Assembly: GCA_903904755.1 (NCBI GenBank)
Contig: CAIVDV010000074.1
Coordinates: 1-42,484, forward strand
Direction of reading: 5' to 3'
DNA: 42,484 nt
Source of the DNA: an uncultured Acidobacteriaceae bacterium
GTDB taxonomy: Bacteria; Acidobacteriota; Terriglobia; Terriglobales; Acidobacteriaceae
A program made the translations under genes and the position numbers. Positions 8,688 through 19,100 of the stretch are shown here, in pieces (within the stretch, counting starts at the first letter, position 1; each line of letters begins with the position of its first letter). The notes beneath the pieces are model-generated. The model saw only the letters and a list, made by a program, of their open reading frames with translations. It made no database searches and was not told the DNA's origin.

Positions 8688-10724
8688 ATGAGAAATTGGC
8701 AGGTATTGGCATCTTCGGCGCTTATCGCGCTGGCTTCATCCACCGTCTTTGCGGCCCAGCCCGCGCTCATGCCCTGGCCCACCACCTACACCGCCAAGGA
8801 CGGCAGCCTCTCCCTCGACAAGCCCCTCCGCGTCGACGCCTCCGGCTGCGATGCCCGGCTCACCAAGGCGATTGACCGCTTCCGCGCCCAGCTCACCGCC
8901 CAAACCGGCAACCTCTACAATCACCAGCCAGTCGAAGCCAAAGACAACCCCGTCCTCGCTATCCACTGCGCTGCCGCCGGCCTCCCCGTCCAGGCCGTCA
9001 CTGAGGACGAAAGCTACGGGCTCGCCATTGACCCCGCCGGCGTCAAGCTCACCGCCCCCACCACCCTCGGCGCGCTCCACGGCCTGCAGACCATCCTGCA
9101 GCTCGCTACCTGGGCTCCCAAAGGCTGGGCCCTCCCCGCCGTCGAAATTCAGGACACCCCCCGCTTCCCCTGGCGCGGCCTGATGATCGATGTCTCCCGC
9201 CACTTTATGCCTCTCGACCAGCTCCAGCGCGAAATCGACGGCATGGCCGCCGTCAAGCTCAACGTCCTGCACATCCATCTCTCCGACGATCAGGGCTTCC
9301 GCGTCGAAAGCAAGAAGGCCCCCAAACTTCAGCAGCTCGGCTCTGAGGGCATGTACTACACCCAGGACCAGATCCGCGAAATCGTTTCATACGCACGCGA
9401 GCGCGGCATCCGCATCGTCCCCGAGTTCGATGTCCCCGGCCACTCCACCAGTTGGACCGTCGCTTACCCCGAGCTTGCCAGCGACACCCCGGCCACCCGC
9501 GTCGTCCGCAACCAGGGCGACCGCCAGCAGCCGCCTCTCGACCCCACCAACGAGAAAGTCTACAAGCTCCTCGACGATGTCTTCGGAGAAATGGCCGCCC
9601 TCTTCCCCGACGCCTACTTCCACATCGGCGGCGACGAAGTTGACCCCAAGTACTGGGACAAGAGTGAGCACATCCAGGCCTTCATGAAGGCCCACAACCT
9701 GAAGAACGCTGACGCACTCCAGGCTCTCTTCAACCAGCGCCTCCTTGCCATCGTCACCAAACACGGCAAGCACATGATTGGCTGGGACGAAATCCTCGTC
9801 CCCGAGCTGCCCAAGGAGACCATGGTCCACTCCTGGCGCGGGCCCAAATCCCTCGCCGTAGCTGCCAAAGAGGGCTTCAACACCATCCTCTCCGCCGGCT
9901 ACTACATTGACCTGATGCAGCCCGCCTCGCAGCACTATCTGGTGGAGCCGCTGAGTGGCGATGCCGCTGACCTCACCCCTGAGCAAACCAAACACATCCT
10001 CGGTGGCGAAGCAGCCCAGTGGGCCGAGTACATCACCCCTGAGAACGCTGACAACCGCATCTGGCCCCGCACCGCCGCCATTGCAGAGCGCTTCTGGTCC
10101 GCAGCATCTGTCCGCGACGTCGACAGCATGTACGCCCGGCTCGACCGCGTTTCCACGGAGCTGGAGTTTCTGGGCTTGAAGCATCGGGCGAATCAGGAGC
10201 GGATGCTGGCCCGGCTGGCCGGCAGCGCGCCACGCGACCTGGTCTCCACCCTCTCCAACACTCTCGAGCCCGTCAAGGAATACGAGCGCGGAGAGACGCA
10301 CGAGTTTGACGCCGATATGCCCCTCAACCAGTGGATTGACGCCCTCAGCCCGGAAAGCGACGCCGCCCGCATCGCCAACAACCTCGCAGCCAAAGTTGCC
10401 GCCAACCCCTCCGATGCTGAGGCCCGCCGCGACCTGCGCCGCATCCTCGAGCTCTGGCGCGAAAACGACCTGCGGCTGCAACCCTACATGGCCGACAGTT
10501 GGCCGCTGCAGTCCATCGCCGGCTTCTCGCCGGCACTCTCGCAGCTCGGCGCCGCCGGCCTGCAGGCGCTGGACTCCATCGAGTCCGGCATCCCAGTCAG
10601 CGCGGCTGAACACCAGGCCCACCTGGCCGCCATCAAGGCAGGCGAAGTTCATCGCGCCCAGTTGCTGCTGGCGGTCACGCCCGCCGTCCAGTCGCTGGTT
10701 GGCGCAGAAAAGGTGACCCAGTAA
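8688..10724 (+). CDS. Secreted GH20 beta-N-acetylhexosaminidase
   Basis: A Sec signal peptide (MRNWQVLASSALIALASSTVFAA) precedes a GH20 N-terminal alpha/beta domain (about 30-155) and the catalytic TIM barrel (about 160-500). The catalytic Asp316-Glu317 pair lies in the family signature YFHIGGDEVDPKYW, and HIHLSDDQGFRVE is the other conserved strand. The Asp positions the substrate acetamido group and the Glu is the acid, giving substrate-assisted release of terminal GlcNAc or GalNAc. The product has 678 residues; about 170 residues beyond the barrel form a helical tail. A GGGAG ends about 10 bases before the ATG. The gene ends 4 bases before the stop of the convergent sugar isomerase gene. 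With the GH2 upstream it suggests breakdown of an amino-sugar-containing glycan such as chitin, peptidoglycan or glycoprotein. Confidence 0.92.
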   Translation: MRNWQVLASSALIALASSTVFAAQPALMPWPTTYTAKDGSLSLDKPLRVDASGCDARLTKAIDRFRAQLTAQTGNLYNHQPVEAKDNPVLAIHCAAAGLPVQAVTEDESYGLAIDPAGVKLTAPTTLGALHGLQTILQLATWAPKGWALPAVEIQDTPRFPWRGLMIDVSRHFMPLDQLQREIDGMAAVKLNVLHIHLSDDQGFRVESKKAPKLQQLGSEGMYYTQDQIREIVSYARERGIRIVPEFDVPGHSTSWTVAYPELASDTPATRVVRNQGDRQQPPLDPTNEKVYKLLDDVFGEMAALFPDAYFHIGGDEVDPKYWDKSEHIQAFMKAHNLKNADALQALFNQRLLAIVTKHGKHMIGWDEILVPELPKETMVHSWRGPKSLAVAAKEGFNTILSAGYYIDLMQPASQHYLVEPLSGDAADLTPEQTKHILGGEAAQWAEYITPENADNRIWPRTAAIAERFWSAASVRDVDSMYARLDRVSTELEFLGLKHRANQERMLARLAGSAPRDLVSTLSNTLEPVKEYERGETHEFDADMPLNQWIDALSPESDAARIANNLAAKVAANPSDAEARRDLRRILELWRENDLRLQPYMADSWPLQSIAGFSPALSQLGAAGLQALDSIESGIPVSAAEHQAHLAAIKAGEVHRAQLLLAVTPAVQSLVGAEKVTQ

Positions 10725-10728
10725 TTCG

Positions 10729-11781
10729 CTAAATTCCCAGAAGGCGGCGGTTGCGGGCCGAATCCGTGGCGCCGCCGGCAAAGTCATCAAAGGCACGATC
10801 GGTTACACGAATCAGGTGATTCCGAATGAAGACGGCTCCCTCCCGGGCGCCGTCTTCGCCGTTTTTCAGGCAGTCTTCCCACTCCAGCACTGCCCAGCCT
10901 GGATAGTCATACTGCGCCAACTTGCTGAAAATCGCCTTGAAGTCCACCTGACCGTCGCCCAGTGACCGGAACCGCCCCGGACGGTCAATCCACTCCTGGT
11001 ACCCCGCGTACACGCCGCTCCGGCCGCTCGCCCGATACTCCGCATCCTTCACATGGAAGGCCCGGATGTACGGGTGGTACATGTCTACAAATGCCAGGTA
11101 ATCCAGTTGCTGAAGCACCATGTGGCTCGGGTCAAACAGAATCCGCGCCCGCCGGTGGTTGCCCGTCGCTGCCAGAAAGCGATCAAAGCTCGCCCCGTCG
11201 TGCAAATCCTCGCCCGGATGCAGCTCAAAGCACACATCCACGCCGGCTTCGTCAAAGGTATCCAAAATGGGCAGCCACCGCTTCGCCAGCTCCGCAAAGG
11301 CCTCCTCAATCAGACCCTTTGGCCGCTGCGGCCATGGATAAAAGAACGGCCACGCCAGCGCGCCCGAGAACGTTGCATGCGCCGTCAGCCCCAGATTCCG
11401 GCTGGCCTTTGCCGCCAGCTTCATCTGCTCCACCGCCCACACCGTTCGCGCCGCCGGGTTGCCCCGCAGCGCCTCAGGAGCAAAGACATCAAACTGCTCA
11501 CTGTACGCCGGATGCACCGCCACCAACTGCCCCTGCAAATGGGTTGACAGCTCACTCACCGCCAGCCCATGGCCCGCAAGCAGCGCGGTAATCTCATCCG
11601 CGTAAGCCTGGCTGGTCGCTGCGCGCTCCAGGTCAAAGATGTGCGGCAGGTTCGTCGGCAACTGCACCGCCTTGAACCCCAGCCCCGCCGCCCATCCCGC
11701 CAAGCCCTCCAGCGTGTTGAACGGCGCTTCGTCCGTAATAAACTGGGCCAGAAAAATTCCGGGTCCCTTCACTGTCTTCAT
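10729..11781 (-). CDS. Sugar phosphate isomerase/epimerase-type TIM-barrel protein
   Basis: The 350-residue protein belongs to the AP-endonuclease-2/xylose-isomerase-like fold. Likely metal ligands appear in family order: Glu in VCFELHPGED, Asp/His in ILFDPSHMV, His in IRAFHVKDAEY and Glu in WAVLEWEDCL. Such proteins isomerise or epimerise sugars or, in some branches, cleave oxidised (3-keto) glycosides. No signal peptide is visible, so it should be cytosolic. The ATG at 11781 overlaps the stop of the upstream DUF3857/transglutaminase gene by one base (TGATG), which implies translational coupling. A GTG one codon upstream is an alternative start. Its nearness to an exported Gfo/Idh/MocA enzyme is notable because the two families often act in one pathway. 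Confidence 0.85.
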   Translation of the reverse strand: MKTVKGPGIFLAQFITDEAPFNTLEGLAGWAAGLGFKAVQLPTNLPHIFDLERAATSQAYADEITALLAGHGLAVSELSTHLQGQLVAVHPAYSEQFDVFAPEALRGNPAARTVWAVEQMKLAAKASRNLGLTAHATFSGALAWPFFYPWPQRPKGLIEEAFAELAKRWLPILDTFDEAGVDVCFELHPGEDLHDGASFDRFLAATGNHRRARILFDPSHMVLQQLDYLAFVDMYHPYIRAFHVKDAEYRASGRSGVYAGYQEWIDRPGRFRSLGDGQVDFKAIFSKLAQYDYPGWAVLEWEDCLKNGEDGAREGAVFIRNHLIRVTDRAFDDFAGGATDSARNRRLLGI

Positions 11782-14700
11782 CACTTTGCCTCACCGGCGC
11801 CCAGCGCCTTGAGATGGTTCTGGGCTGCAACCCAGGTGCTCGATGGGCCAGCCATGCCTTCCGGCTTTTCCACCTTGCGATAGGCCTCAATCGCCGCATC
11901 CGGAATCCCGTACTGCTCATCCAGCAGCCCCAGGCCAAACCACACTTCCGACTCCGGCTCGCTCATGTTCGCCGCCGTCATCGCCTTCAGCAGCAACTCC
12001 CGCGCTTCCTTCGTCTTGCCCGTCGCCGCGTAAATGCACGCCAGTGTATGCATCTCGGCAAAGCGGGAGTTCTTCGTCAGCAGGTTGGCCTGCTGCGCAT
12101 TCTTTACCACCTGGTCGTCAATCTTCCCGTCAAACAGCGCCGTCCATGCATACCCGTTGTAGTCGTTCGCATTTGCCTTGCCCAGGTCAATAATCTGCTG
12201 CCTGGCCGCCCGCGCCGCGCCAAAGTCGCCCTGCCACTCCGCCAGATTCGACCGTATCCGCAACAGCGTCTCGTCCCGGGGATGCGTTTTCTGCCGCTTG
12301 TCCAAAAGGGCCGACCAGTCTTCCAGCGTCTTTGTCAGCACGTCCGCTCCGCCTGCCAACATCAGCGCCGTGTTGGAATCCGGATACTTCTTCAGCAACT
12401 CTCCGGCCATCGCGCGGGCATTCACCCCGTCCCGCACCGCAACGTAGCCGTTGGCCAGCAGCAGCGCCAGGCTCGTCTTCAACTCCTCATCCGTAGCCTT
12501 CTCCCACGCCGCGCGCAGCTCCGGCAGCCGCTGCGCAATCGCAGGGGTTTCGGCCAGTTCTGCCGCTGCGGCTAGTTCCATCGCCTCCCGGCTGGTCGTT
12601 TCCCCGGTCGTCCAGAAGCGGGGAAGCAGCGGCCCGCTCAACTGGTCATCGCCTCCGCCGCGGTGCAGCTGATCCCGCGTCCAGTCCAGCAGAGACCGCG
12701 CCTCCGCCTCCTTGCCCTTCCCCAGCATGTACAGCACCGCATTGCCAATCTCCGAGGGCGCCTTGGTGTCCGTTACGATTCGGAACCCCACATCCTCATG
12801 GCTCACAAAGAGCTGCTGCTCCGGAGCACCCAGCGCCTGTACTGAAACCTTGTATCCCGTCGCGTCATCTCCTTCGGCATTGAATTTGAAATTGCCCGCC
12901 AGCAGGTCCATCACCACCTGCTCCGGCAGCCCGGCCTGCAGCGCATAGAAGTGCACCAGCCCTCCCGACCGCATCATCCGGTTGTAATTCCGCTGCCACT
13001 CTTCCTCGCTGCCGTAGGCATGACGGCTCAGCAACTCCGCATTCTGCTTCTCGTCGTACTTGCCGCTCATCAGCCCCAGCAGCATCCGCTCCACCACCCC
13101 CGCCGCGCTGTTGGCCGGCTGCGAATACCCCTTCCACGGCTTCAGATTCCGGTACATCTCAATCTGCTGCGTCACCGCCGCCGCATTGGCATTGCCTTCC
13201 ACGCTCGCCGCCAGAATCCCCGCGGCCTCGGCATACATCCGCATCCGCATCAGCATCGCTCCGGCTGAGGCCAGCGCCTGGTTGCGAATCTGCGCACCCG
13301 CGGAAAGATGGTCAGCGCGCGCGATTCCAGCGGCAATTCCCGCCTGTCCCGCCTGCTTGCCCACCGCTCCCGCAATCGAAAGTCCATCCCGCGTTACGCT
13401 CGATGGCAGCTTATCCAGCTCGGTTTGCAGCTCGGTGTACTGCCCGCTGTAGAGCAGGTCATACAGCAGATTGTCCTTGTACTGGTCCGCCGTTTCCTTG
13501 TCTTTTTCCGCCAGCTCCCGGTACTCCCGCACCGCGTCCTTCAGCGGAGCACCCTCGCCATACCGCTCGCCGTTGGCGTTGTACTCGTCAATCAGTGCCA
13601 GGTTCAGCCTCGTGTTGGCATCCTCCGGGTCCAGTTCCCGCGCCCGCTCAAAGGCCTTCCGCGAGCACTCCCAGTCAAACCCGCGCGCATACTGCACCCC
13701 AATCGCGCTGAACTCGCAAACCCATGCCAGCGCCCGGTACGCATTCGCATTCTTCGCATCCAGCTTCGTCGCCTGCTCCGCCTGGGTCCGCGCCCGGTCA
13801 CCCAGCCCTGCCTGCAGCAGCGCATAGGCCAGTTGCACATGGTGCAGCGGCTCCGCCGGGTGCGCCGCAATCAGCGCGCCGTCGGCCGCCAGCGCCTCGC
13901 GAATCTTGCCCTGCGCCAGCAGCCGCGCTCCCACCTGGTCAAACATCACCATCAGCATGTCCTGCTTGTACGCCGCCAGTATCGCCTCGCGCAGCGCCAG
14001 CGCCTCGGCCAGCGTATAGGTCGGCTTGTCGGTCACAAACTTCAGTGCCGCCACCACCGCCCCGTCCGCGCCCTTTTCAAAGTGCTGGCTCAGCGTCGCC
14101 GGCCCCATCGCCGTCGTCTTGTCCTCGGGCAGTGCCCGCAGCTCAAAGCCCTCCGGCAGGGTAATGTGGTAGCGCCACTCAGCCGAAAACGGCGCCACCT
14201 CAAAGCTCGCCGGCCGCGCCGCCACCGCCCGCCGCTGGTCCTCCTGCTGCTGCGGAGTCAGCTTGTCGGTATCCGCCTGCGGATCCTTCCGGAACCACTC
14301 CGGCAACTGCGCAAACAGCCCTGCCGAGGGAATCGCCACTGCAGCATCATCAATCCCGGTATTCGCCCGCCGTCCCTCTGCAATGTCCAGTTTCAACTGG
14401 AACGGATGCGCCAGATCCGTCCCGTCCCCATGCTCAATCTTCGTCAGCGCCTTGGCCAGGTACTCGTCCTTCGCGTAGTTCTCCAGGTTCGTCCGCGATT
14501 CGCGCGTCTCGCCCACTCCAAAATCCGCGCGGTACTGCTCGTCAATGTCGCCCGTCGTGGAGCTTGTCTCCACAATATGCCCCGGCCCAAACACCGGCAG
14601 CGTAATCTCGCGCTCCTCCACCAGCGAGTTATCCGCCGGCGTCGCCTTCGGCGTCATCGTCAGCCCGGTCGTATTTTCCGCAATAACCAGCGCCCGCCGC

Positions 14701-15962
14701 CCGTGGTCCATGCTCGGCAGGTGGCCCACCTGCGCGTACTCCGCAGTCGCGTCAATCCATATCGGCGCATCCTTCGCCGTCTCTCCCGGCACGAATACAA
14801 TCGCGTGGTCAAACTCATTCATCCCCGGCAAATCCGGATTCACATCCACGCCCGGCCCTGTGTCCAGCAGCACCAGGTTCGCCGGGATGCCCGCTGCCCG
14901 CAGCATCGAAACCAGCAGCGCCGACTTGTCCTTGCAGTCGCCGTAGTGTCGCTTCAGTACCTCGGCCGGCGTCTCCGGCTGCAGTGCCGCCTGCCCAAAC
15001 TCAATCCCCGTATACCGGATATCCTTGTGCAGCCGCGCCACCAGCCGCTGAATCACCTGCAGCCGGCTCAGCCCCGTCTCCCTTGGCAGCAGCGCCCGCA
15101 CCGCATCCGGAACAATCCGCGGCTCGGCCAGCGCACGGTAAGCCGCCGCCACCGCTGCCCAGCTATCCCCGGTGGAAAACTCCACCAGCGAGCTCGCAAC
15201 CTCGTGCGTTGGCAGGTCAATATCCGGATCCACCTCGGCCGCCAGGTACCCCTGGTCAAATGTCTTCCGATGCACGCCATTCTGCTTGCTGTCCGCCACC
15301 GCCACATTCGGCAGCAAATGCGTCGCCGTCAGCAGGTTCATCCCCACCGGCGCTTCCAGCACCAGCACCGACCGCACCACAGGCACGGCCCGGCTGAAGT
15401 ATCGCCGGTACACCCCGCCTCCGGAAAAGAACGGGCTCTTGTCCGTCAGCACCGTCTCCTCTTCCACAATCGCGCCCACGGCCAGCCCCGGCAGCGGAGC
15501 CTTCCTGATCCGCTCATCCGTATACGTGTCGTCATCGCCCTCGCGCGCCGGCCCGTCGGTAATCGTCTTCGGGTCCAGTTGGCTCACCTGCCCGCTCGGC
15601 AATACCACGCGCGCCCGAATCTCCGGCTCACTCTGGTACCACGGATCCCACCGCTCCGACGTCTCCGACCATCCCTCAATCGCCGACTGGTTATCAATCC
15701 GGTACAGCAGAGAGTGCCGTATCGTCACCGCTCCCGAAGCAGCAATGGTGTACGTGTCCCGCTCAAACAGGACCGTCGCCTCCATGAATTGTTCCGCAGG
15801 CACCTGCGCCGCCGCAGCCTGCAGCTCCTGCACCGAGGCGGAAAACGCCGGCCCGTCCAGCGGCCAGGTGGCCTGCTGTGCCCACAACGAAGCCGGGGCC
15901 AGGCAAATTGCAACCAGCATCAGGGAAAAAACTGAAAGACAGGGGCGGCGGGATACGGCCAT
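11781..15962 (-). CDS. Secreted DUF3857/transglutaminase/TPR protein
   Basis: This very large protein (1393 residues from the ATG at 15962) has a Sec signal (MAVSRRPCLSVFSLMLVAICLAP..., cleavage after LWA). A DUF3857 domain (about 55-270) comes next, then a transglutaminase-like core (about 310-430) with the full triad: Cys in YGDCKDKSALL, His in EFDHAIVF and Asp in WIDATAEY. The rest is a long helical region with TPR-like repeats, for example AEPLHHVQLAYALLQAGLGD and NAYRALAWVCEF. The family is common in Bacteroidetes and Acidobacteria, is probably periplasmic or envelope-associated, and has no settled role; peptidase or transamidase activity is possible. A TTG three codons upstream is a less likely start. 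The downstream sugar isomerase gene overlaps its stop by one base. Confidence 0.88.
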   Translation of the reverse strand: MAVSRRPCLSVFSLMLVAICLAPASLWAQQATWPLDGPAFSASVQELQAAAAQVPAEQFMEATVLFERDTYTIAASGAVTIRHSLLYRIDNQSAIEGWSETSERWDPWYQSEPEIRARVVLPSGQVSQLDPKTITDGPAREGDDDTYTDERIRKAPLPGLAVGAIVEEETVLTDKSPFFSGGGVYRRYFSRAVPVVRSVLVLEAPVGMNLLTATHLLPNVAVADSKQNGVHRKTFDQGYLAAEVDPDIDLPTHEVASSLVEFSTGDSWAAVAAAYRALAEPRIVPDAVRALLPRETGLSRLQVIQRLVARLHKDIRYTGIEFGQAALQPETPAEVLKRHYGDCKDKSALLVSMLRAAGIPANLVLLDTGPGVDVNPDLPGMNEFDHAIVFVPGETAKDAPIWIDATAEYAQVGHLPSMDHGRRALVIAENTTGLTMTPKATPADNSLVEEREITLPVFGPGHIVETSSTTGDIDEQYRADFGVGETRESRTNLENYAKDEYLAKALTKIEHGDGTDLAHPFQLKLDIAEGRRANTGIDDAAVAIPSAGLFAQLPEWFRKDPQADTDKLTPQQQEDQRRAVAARPASFEVAPFSAEWRYHITLPEGFELRALPEDKTTAMGPATLSQHFEKGADGAVVAALKFVTDKPTYTLAEALALREAILAAYKQDMLMVMFDQVGARLLAQGKIREALAADGALIAAHPAEPLHHVQLAYALLQAGLGDRARTQAEQATKLDAKNANAYRALAWVCEFSAIGVQYARGFDWECSRKAFERARELDPEDANTRLNLALIDEYNANGERYGEGAPLKDAVREYRELAEKDKETADQYKDNLLYDLLYSGQYTELQTELDKLPSSVTRDGLSIAGAVGKQAGQAGIAAGIARADHLSAGAQIRNQALASAGAMLMRMRMYAEAAGILAASVEGNANAAAVTQQIEMYRNLKPWKGYSQPANSAAGVVERMLLGLMSGKYDEKQNAELLSRHAYGSEEEWQRNYNRMMRSGGLVHFYALQAGLPEQVVMDLLAGNFKFNAEGDDATGYKVSVQALGAPEQQLFVSHEDVGFRIVTDTKAPSEIGNAVLYMLGKGKEAEARSLLDWTRDQLHRGGGDDQLSGPLLPRFWTTGETTSREAMELAAAAELAETPAIAQRLPELRAAWEKATDEELKTSLALLLANGYVAVRDGVNARAMAGELLKKYPDSNTALMLAGGADVLTKTLEDWSALLDKRQKTHPRDETLLRIRSNLAEWQGDFGAARAARQQIIDLGKANANDYNGYAWTALFDGKIDDQVVKNAQQANLLTKNSRFAEMHTLACIYAATGKTKEARELLLKAMTAANMSEPESEVWFGLGLLDEQYGIPDAAIEAYRKVEKPEGMAGPSSTWVAAQNHLKALGAGEAK

Positions 15963-16080
15963 GGGTGGCAAAGTCCTTTGTCCAACAGCGAAAAAGGGGC
16001 TGCCGGATGCCTCTCATCTTAACGTGCAAACCCGTGCAAATACTGTCTCCGCCACACAGGGAGTGCCGCAAAAGCAAAGC

Positions 16081-16115
16081 CGCCGGAGACTGCCCTCTTC
16101 GGGGAATCTCCGGCG
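16081..16115 (-). terminator. Intrinsic terminator of the sedolisin gene
   Basis: A perfect 9-bp stem (CGCCGGAGA / TCTCCGGCG) with a 17-base loop lies just downstream of the stop at 16132. Read on the minus strand it is followed by GCTTTGCTTTTG, a moderately T-rich tract. Confidence 0.65.
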
Positions 16116-16131
16116 GGCACGCTCGTTTCGC

Positions 16132-19100
16132 TTACTGCACGTTGACGGTGAAGGTCGAGCTCGCCGTCACGGCTCCCGACGTTCCCGTGATGGTTACGGT
16201 GTACGATCCGGTCGTTGTGCCGGGGGACCCGCCGCCACCGCCACCGCCTCCGCCTCCACCACCACCGCCGCCGCAGGCAACCGCTCCAGTCGCCAGCGCG
16301 CCCAGCAGCAGCACCATCGCCAGCATGCCGCGCCAGTTACGCCGCTTCGCCGGAATCCCGAACAGCAGCAACGCCAAAAGCGAAAGAATCCCCGCTGGCA
16401 GCCAGCGGCTCATCGTTCCAGCCGCGTGTACGACAGCGGTTGTAGGCGCAGTGGTGGACACAGTCAGCGTCGCTGTCTGCGCCGCCGCACCGCTAATTGT
16501 CAGCGGGTTCGGTGTCGCAGCAAACGTCGGCAGGTGAATCGCGCCTGCCGGAGAGCTGGTAATCGACGCTGCAAACGTCACCGCCCCGGTAAATCCGTTC
16601 GTCGGCGTCACGGTCAGCGTACTCGTGTTGTTGGTTGCTGCTCCCGGCGCGGAGATGGTCACATTCGTCGCCGCCACAGTAATGCCCGGCGTCGGCGCAT
16701 TCACCTGCTCGTTCGCGCTGCCGCTGGCTGCGTTGTAGTTGGCGTCTCCGGTGTAGCTCGCCGTCAGCGTATCCGCGCCCAGCGCCAGCGCGCCTGCCGG
16801 AATCGTGATCTGCGCCGCGCCGGCCGTCAGTGCCGTCGCTCCGGAGTTGTAACCGCCACCCGCCAGCGTAATGCTTCCCGTCGGCGCAGCCAGCGGGCTC
16901 ACCGTGCCCACGTTCACCGTAACCGCCAGAGTCTTGTCCGTCGTCACGCTCGCGCTCGCCGGTGTCACCGTCACCGTTGGATTGCCCAGCACAAAGACGG
17001 CTGCCGTCCCCGTGCCCGGCTTGTACACGCCATCGCCTGAGTAGGTCACTGTCAGCGTGTCGTTGCCCGCCGCCAGATTCCCCGCGCTCAGGTTAAAGCT
17101 CGCCGCGCCCACCGCCAGCGTAACCGACGACGAGTTGTAGCTGCCCGAAGACAGTTTCACCGTTCCGCTCGGCGTCGCCCCGCTGCCGGTGACGGCAACG
17201 GTTACGCTCAGCGGGAAGCTGGAGATATTCGTCGCTCCCGGTGTTACGGTTACCGTCGGAGTCAAGGTTCCACCGGATCCCACCGTCACATTCGCCGTAC
17301 CGCTCTTTGCACCGTAGTAGCTGTCGCCGGCGTAGTGCACCGTCAGCGTGTCAACCCCGCTCGCCAGCGAGTTCGCAGGAATCACAATCGTCGCCGCACC
17401 GGCAGCAAGTGCCGTCGCGGCAGACGTGTACGTTCCGGAAACCCCCGGCGCTGACAGCGTGACCGATCCGCTGGGGGCGGAAAGCCCGGTTGCCGTCGTC
17501 AGGCTCACACTCACCGAAAGCGACTGGCTCGCCGGAATCGAGTTCGAAGCCGGGGAAACCGTCACAGTGGTTGAAGCCGCGGCTACATTCAGCGTTACCG
17601 GCGACGAAGCAGCCGACGCCGCGTAGTTCCCATCACCGTTGTATACCGCCGTAATGCTGTGCGTTCCCGAAGTGAATCCGGAGCCCGAGTACTGCGCCTG
17701 CCCGCTGGCCACAGAGCCGTTGACCGTCCCGGCCGTGCCCGCAACAGTCGCAGAATTGACCGTCGTAGCGCCGTCTTTGAAGCTCACTGTTCCCGTCGGC
17801 GCTCCGCCCCAGGAGTCAGTCGTCAGGCTTCCGGTAAGCGTCACCGAACTGCCGGCGACAATCGACTGTGTGCTCAGATTCAAAGAGGCAGTCGTTACCG
17901 CCGCATTCACCACCCCGGGCAGCGTCCCAGTGCTCGCACTGAAACTGCTGTCCCCAGGGAACACCGCCGTCACCGTGTTCGTACCCGGGGGCAAATCTGT
18001 GGTGTAGAACTCCGCAATGCCGTTCGACATCAACGGCGCAGTACCAAGAGTTGTGCTGCCACCCTTGAACGTGATCGTCCCTGTCGCATAGCCATTCGGG
18101 CTCGCTGCGGAAGCCGAGTTGCCATACGGCTCCGCATCCACATAGCAGAAGTAGCCGTAATTCGTCGTCGAGGTCTGAGCCTGCGTCTGAGGGTCAAAGC
18201 AGGCGCCAATCGAAACCGCCGTGCTGCTGGATTCCGCCGCAACCGTCACCGAAATCGCATTCGAGTCGCTCGCCGCATCCGTCTCATTGCCGCCATAATG
18301 CGCCTTCACCGTGTAGCTGCCTCCCGGCAGGTACGGTGTCGTCCCGGTAATTGTGCCGCCGGTCAGCGTAAACGCCTCAATCCCTTCGTTGTTTGGGAAG
18401 CTTGCCGGACTCAGGCTGTCCACCAGCGCCACATCCCCGGCAGGCGTGCTGCCAGAGCTGGCCGCCACATGCCCACCCACCGTCACGGATGCACCGTGCG
18501 TAATGTTCACCGCAGAGACACCGCCGTTCAGCGTCAGGCTCGTCGTCGTCGAAATCAGTCCGGCACTCGCCCAATTGCTGGCCAGTTTCGAGATATCCAC
18601 GCTGCCCAGGCCGGTCGCCTCGTCATACCCGGTTCCCGCGTCATACCCCGTCATAAATGGAGCGTTGTTGCTGTTCAAAGCGCAGTTCGGTGTGCCATTA
18701 AAGCAGTAGACCGAGTTGTTGCCGGTCGTCACATCGTGGAAGACCGTTGCATACTTCGTCTTCGCCAGGTTGTACAGCACATAGTCGGCCTGGCCCAGCC
18801 GGCCGCCCTGCTTCTGCGCCACCAGCGCCAGCATGCCGGCAAAGGCCGGTGCCGAGGCTGAGGTGCCGCCCACGCCTGTCAGGTTGAAGCTGTTGCCGCT
18901 CGTCGGGGTATTCAGGCAATCGGTCAGCAGGTTACCTGCATTGTCGTAGTCCTGATCCGTGCAAAGCCCCCACATCGCTCCATACAGCGCATTGGCTGCG
19001 AGGAAGGAAACATCAGGCTGGTTGCGTCCCGTCATATCCGTGGCAAAGCTGGACTGCCAACTCGGCACGGAGTAAACGGAAGAAACGCCGCCGCCGCCGC

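Noticed and set aside
13308-15935. Long open plus-strand frame (about 875 codons) opposite the DUF3857/transglutaminase gene
   Set aside because: Arg/His/Pro-rich translation without any family motif; it is a codon-bias shadow of the convincing minus-strand gene.
16228-16272. Short tandem CCG/ACC-type repeat
   Set aside because: It is simply the coding strand complement of the poly-Gly run of the sedolisin, not a separate repeat element.
16600-18600. Periodic repeated sequence that could suggest a CRISPR or satellite array
   Set aside because: The period corresponds to Ig-like protein repeats with diverged DNA; no constant-length repeats and spacers.
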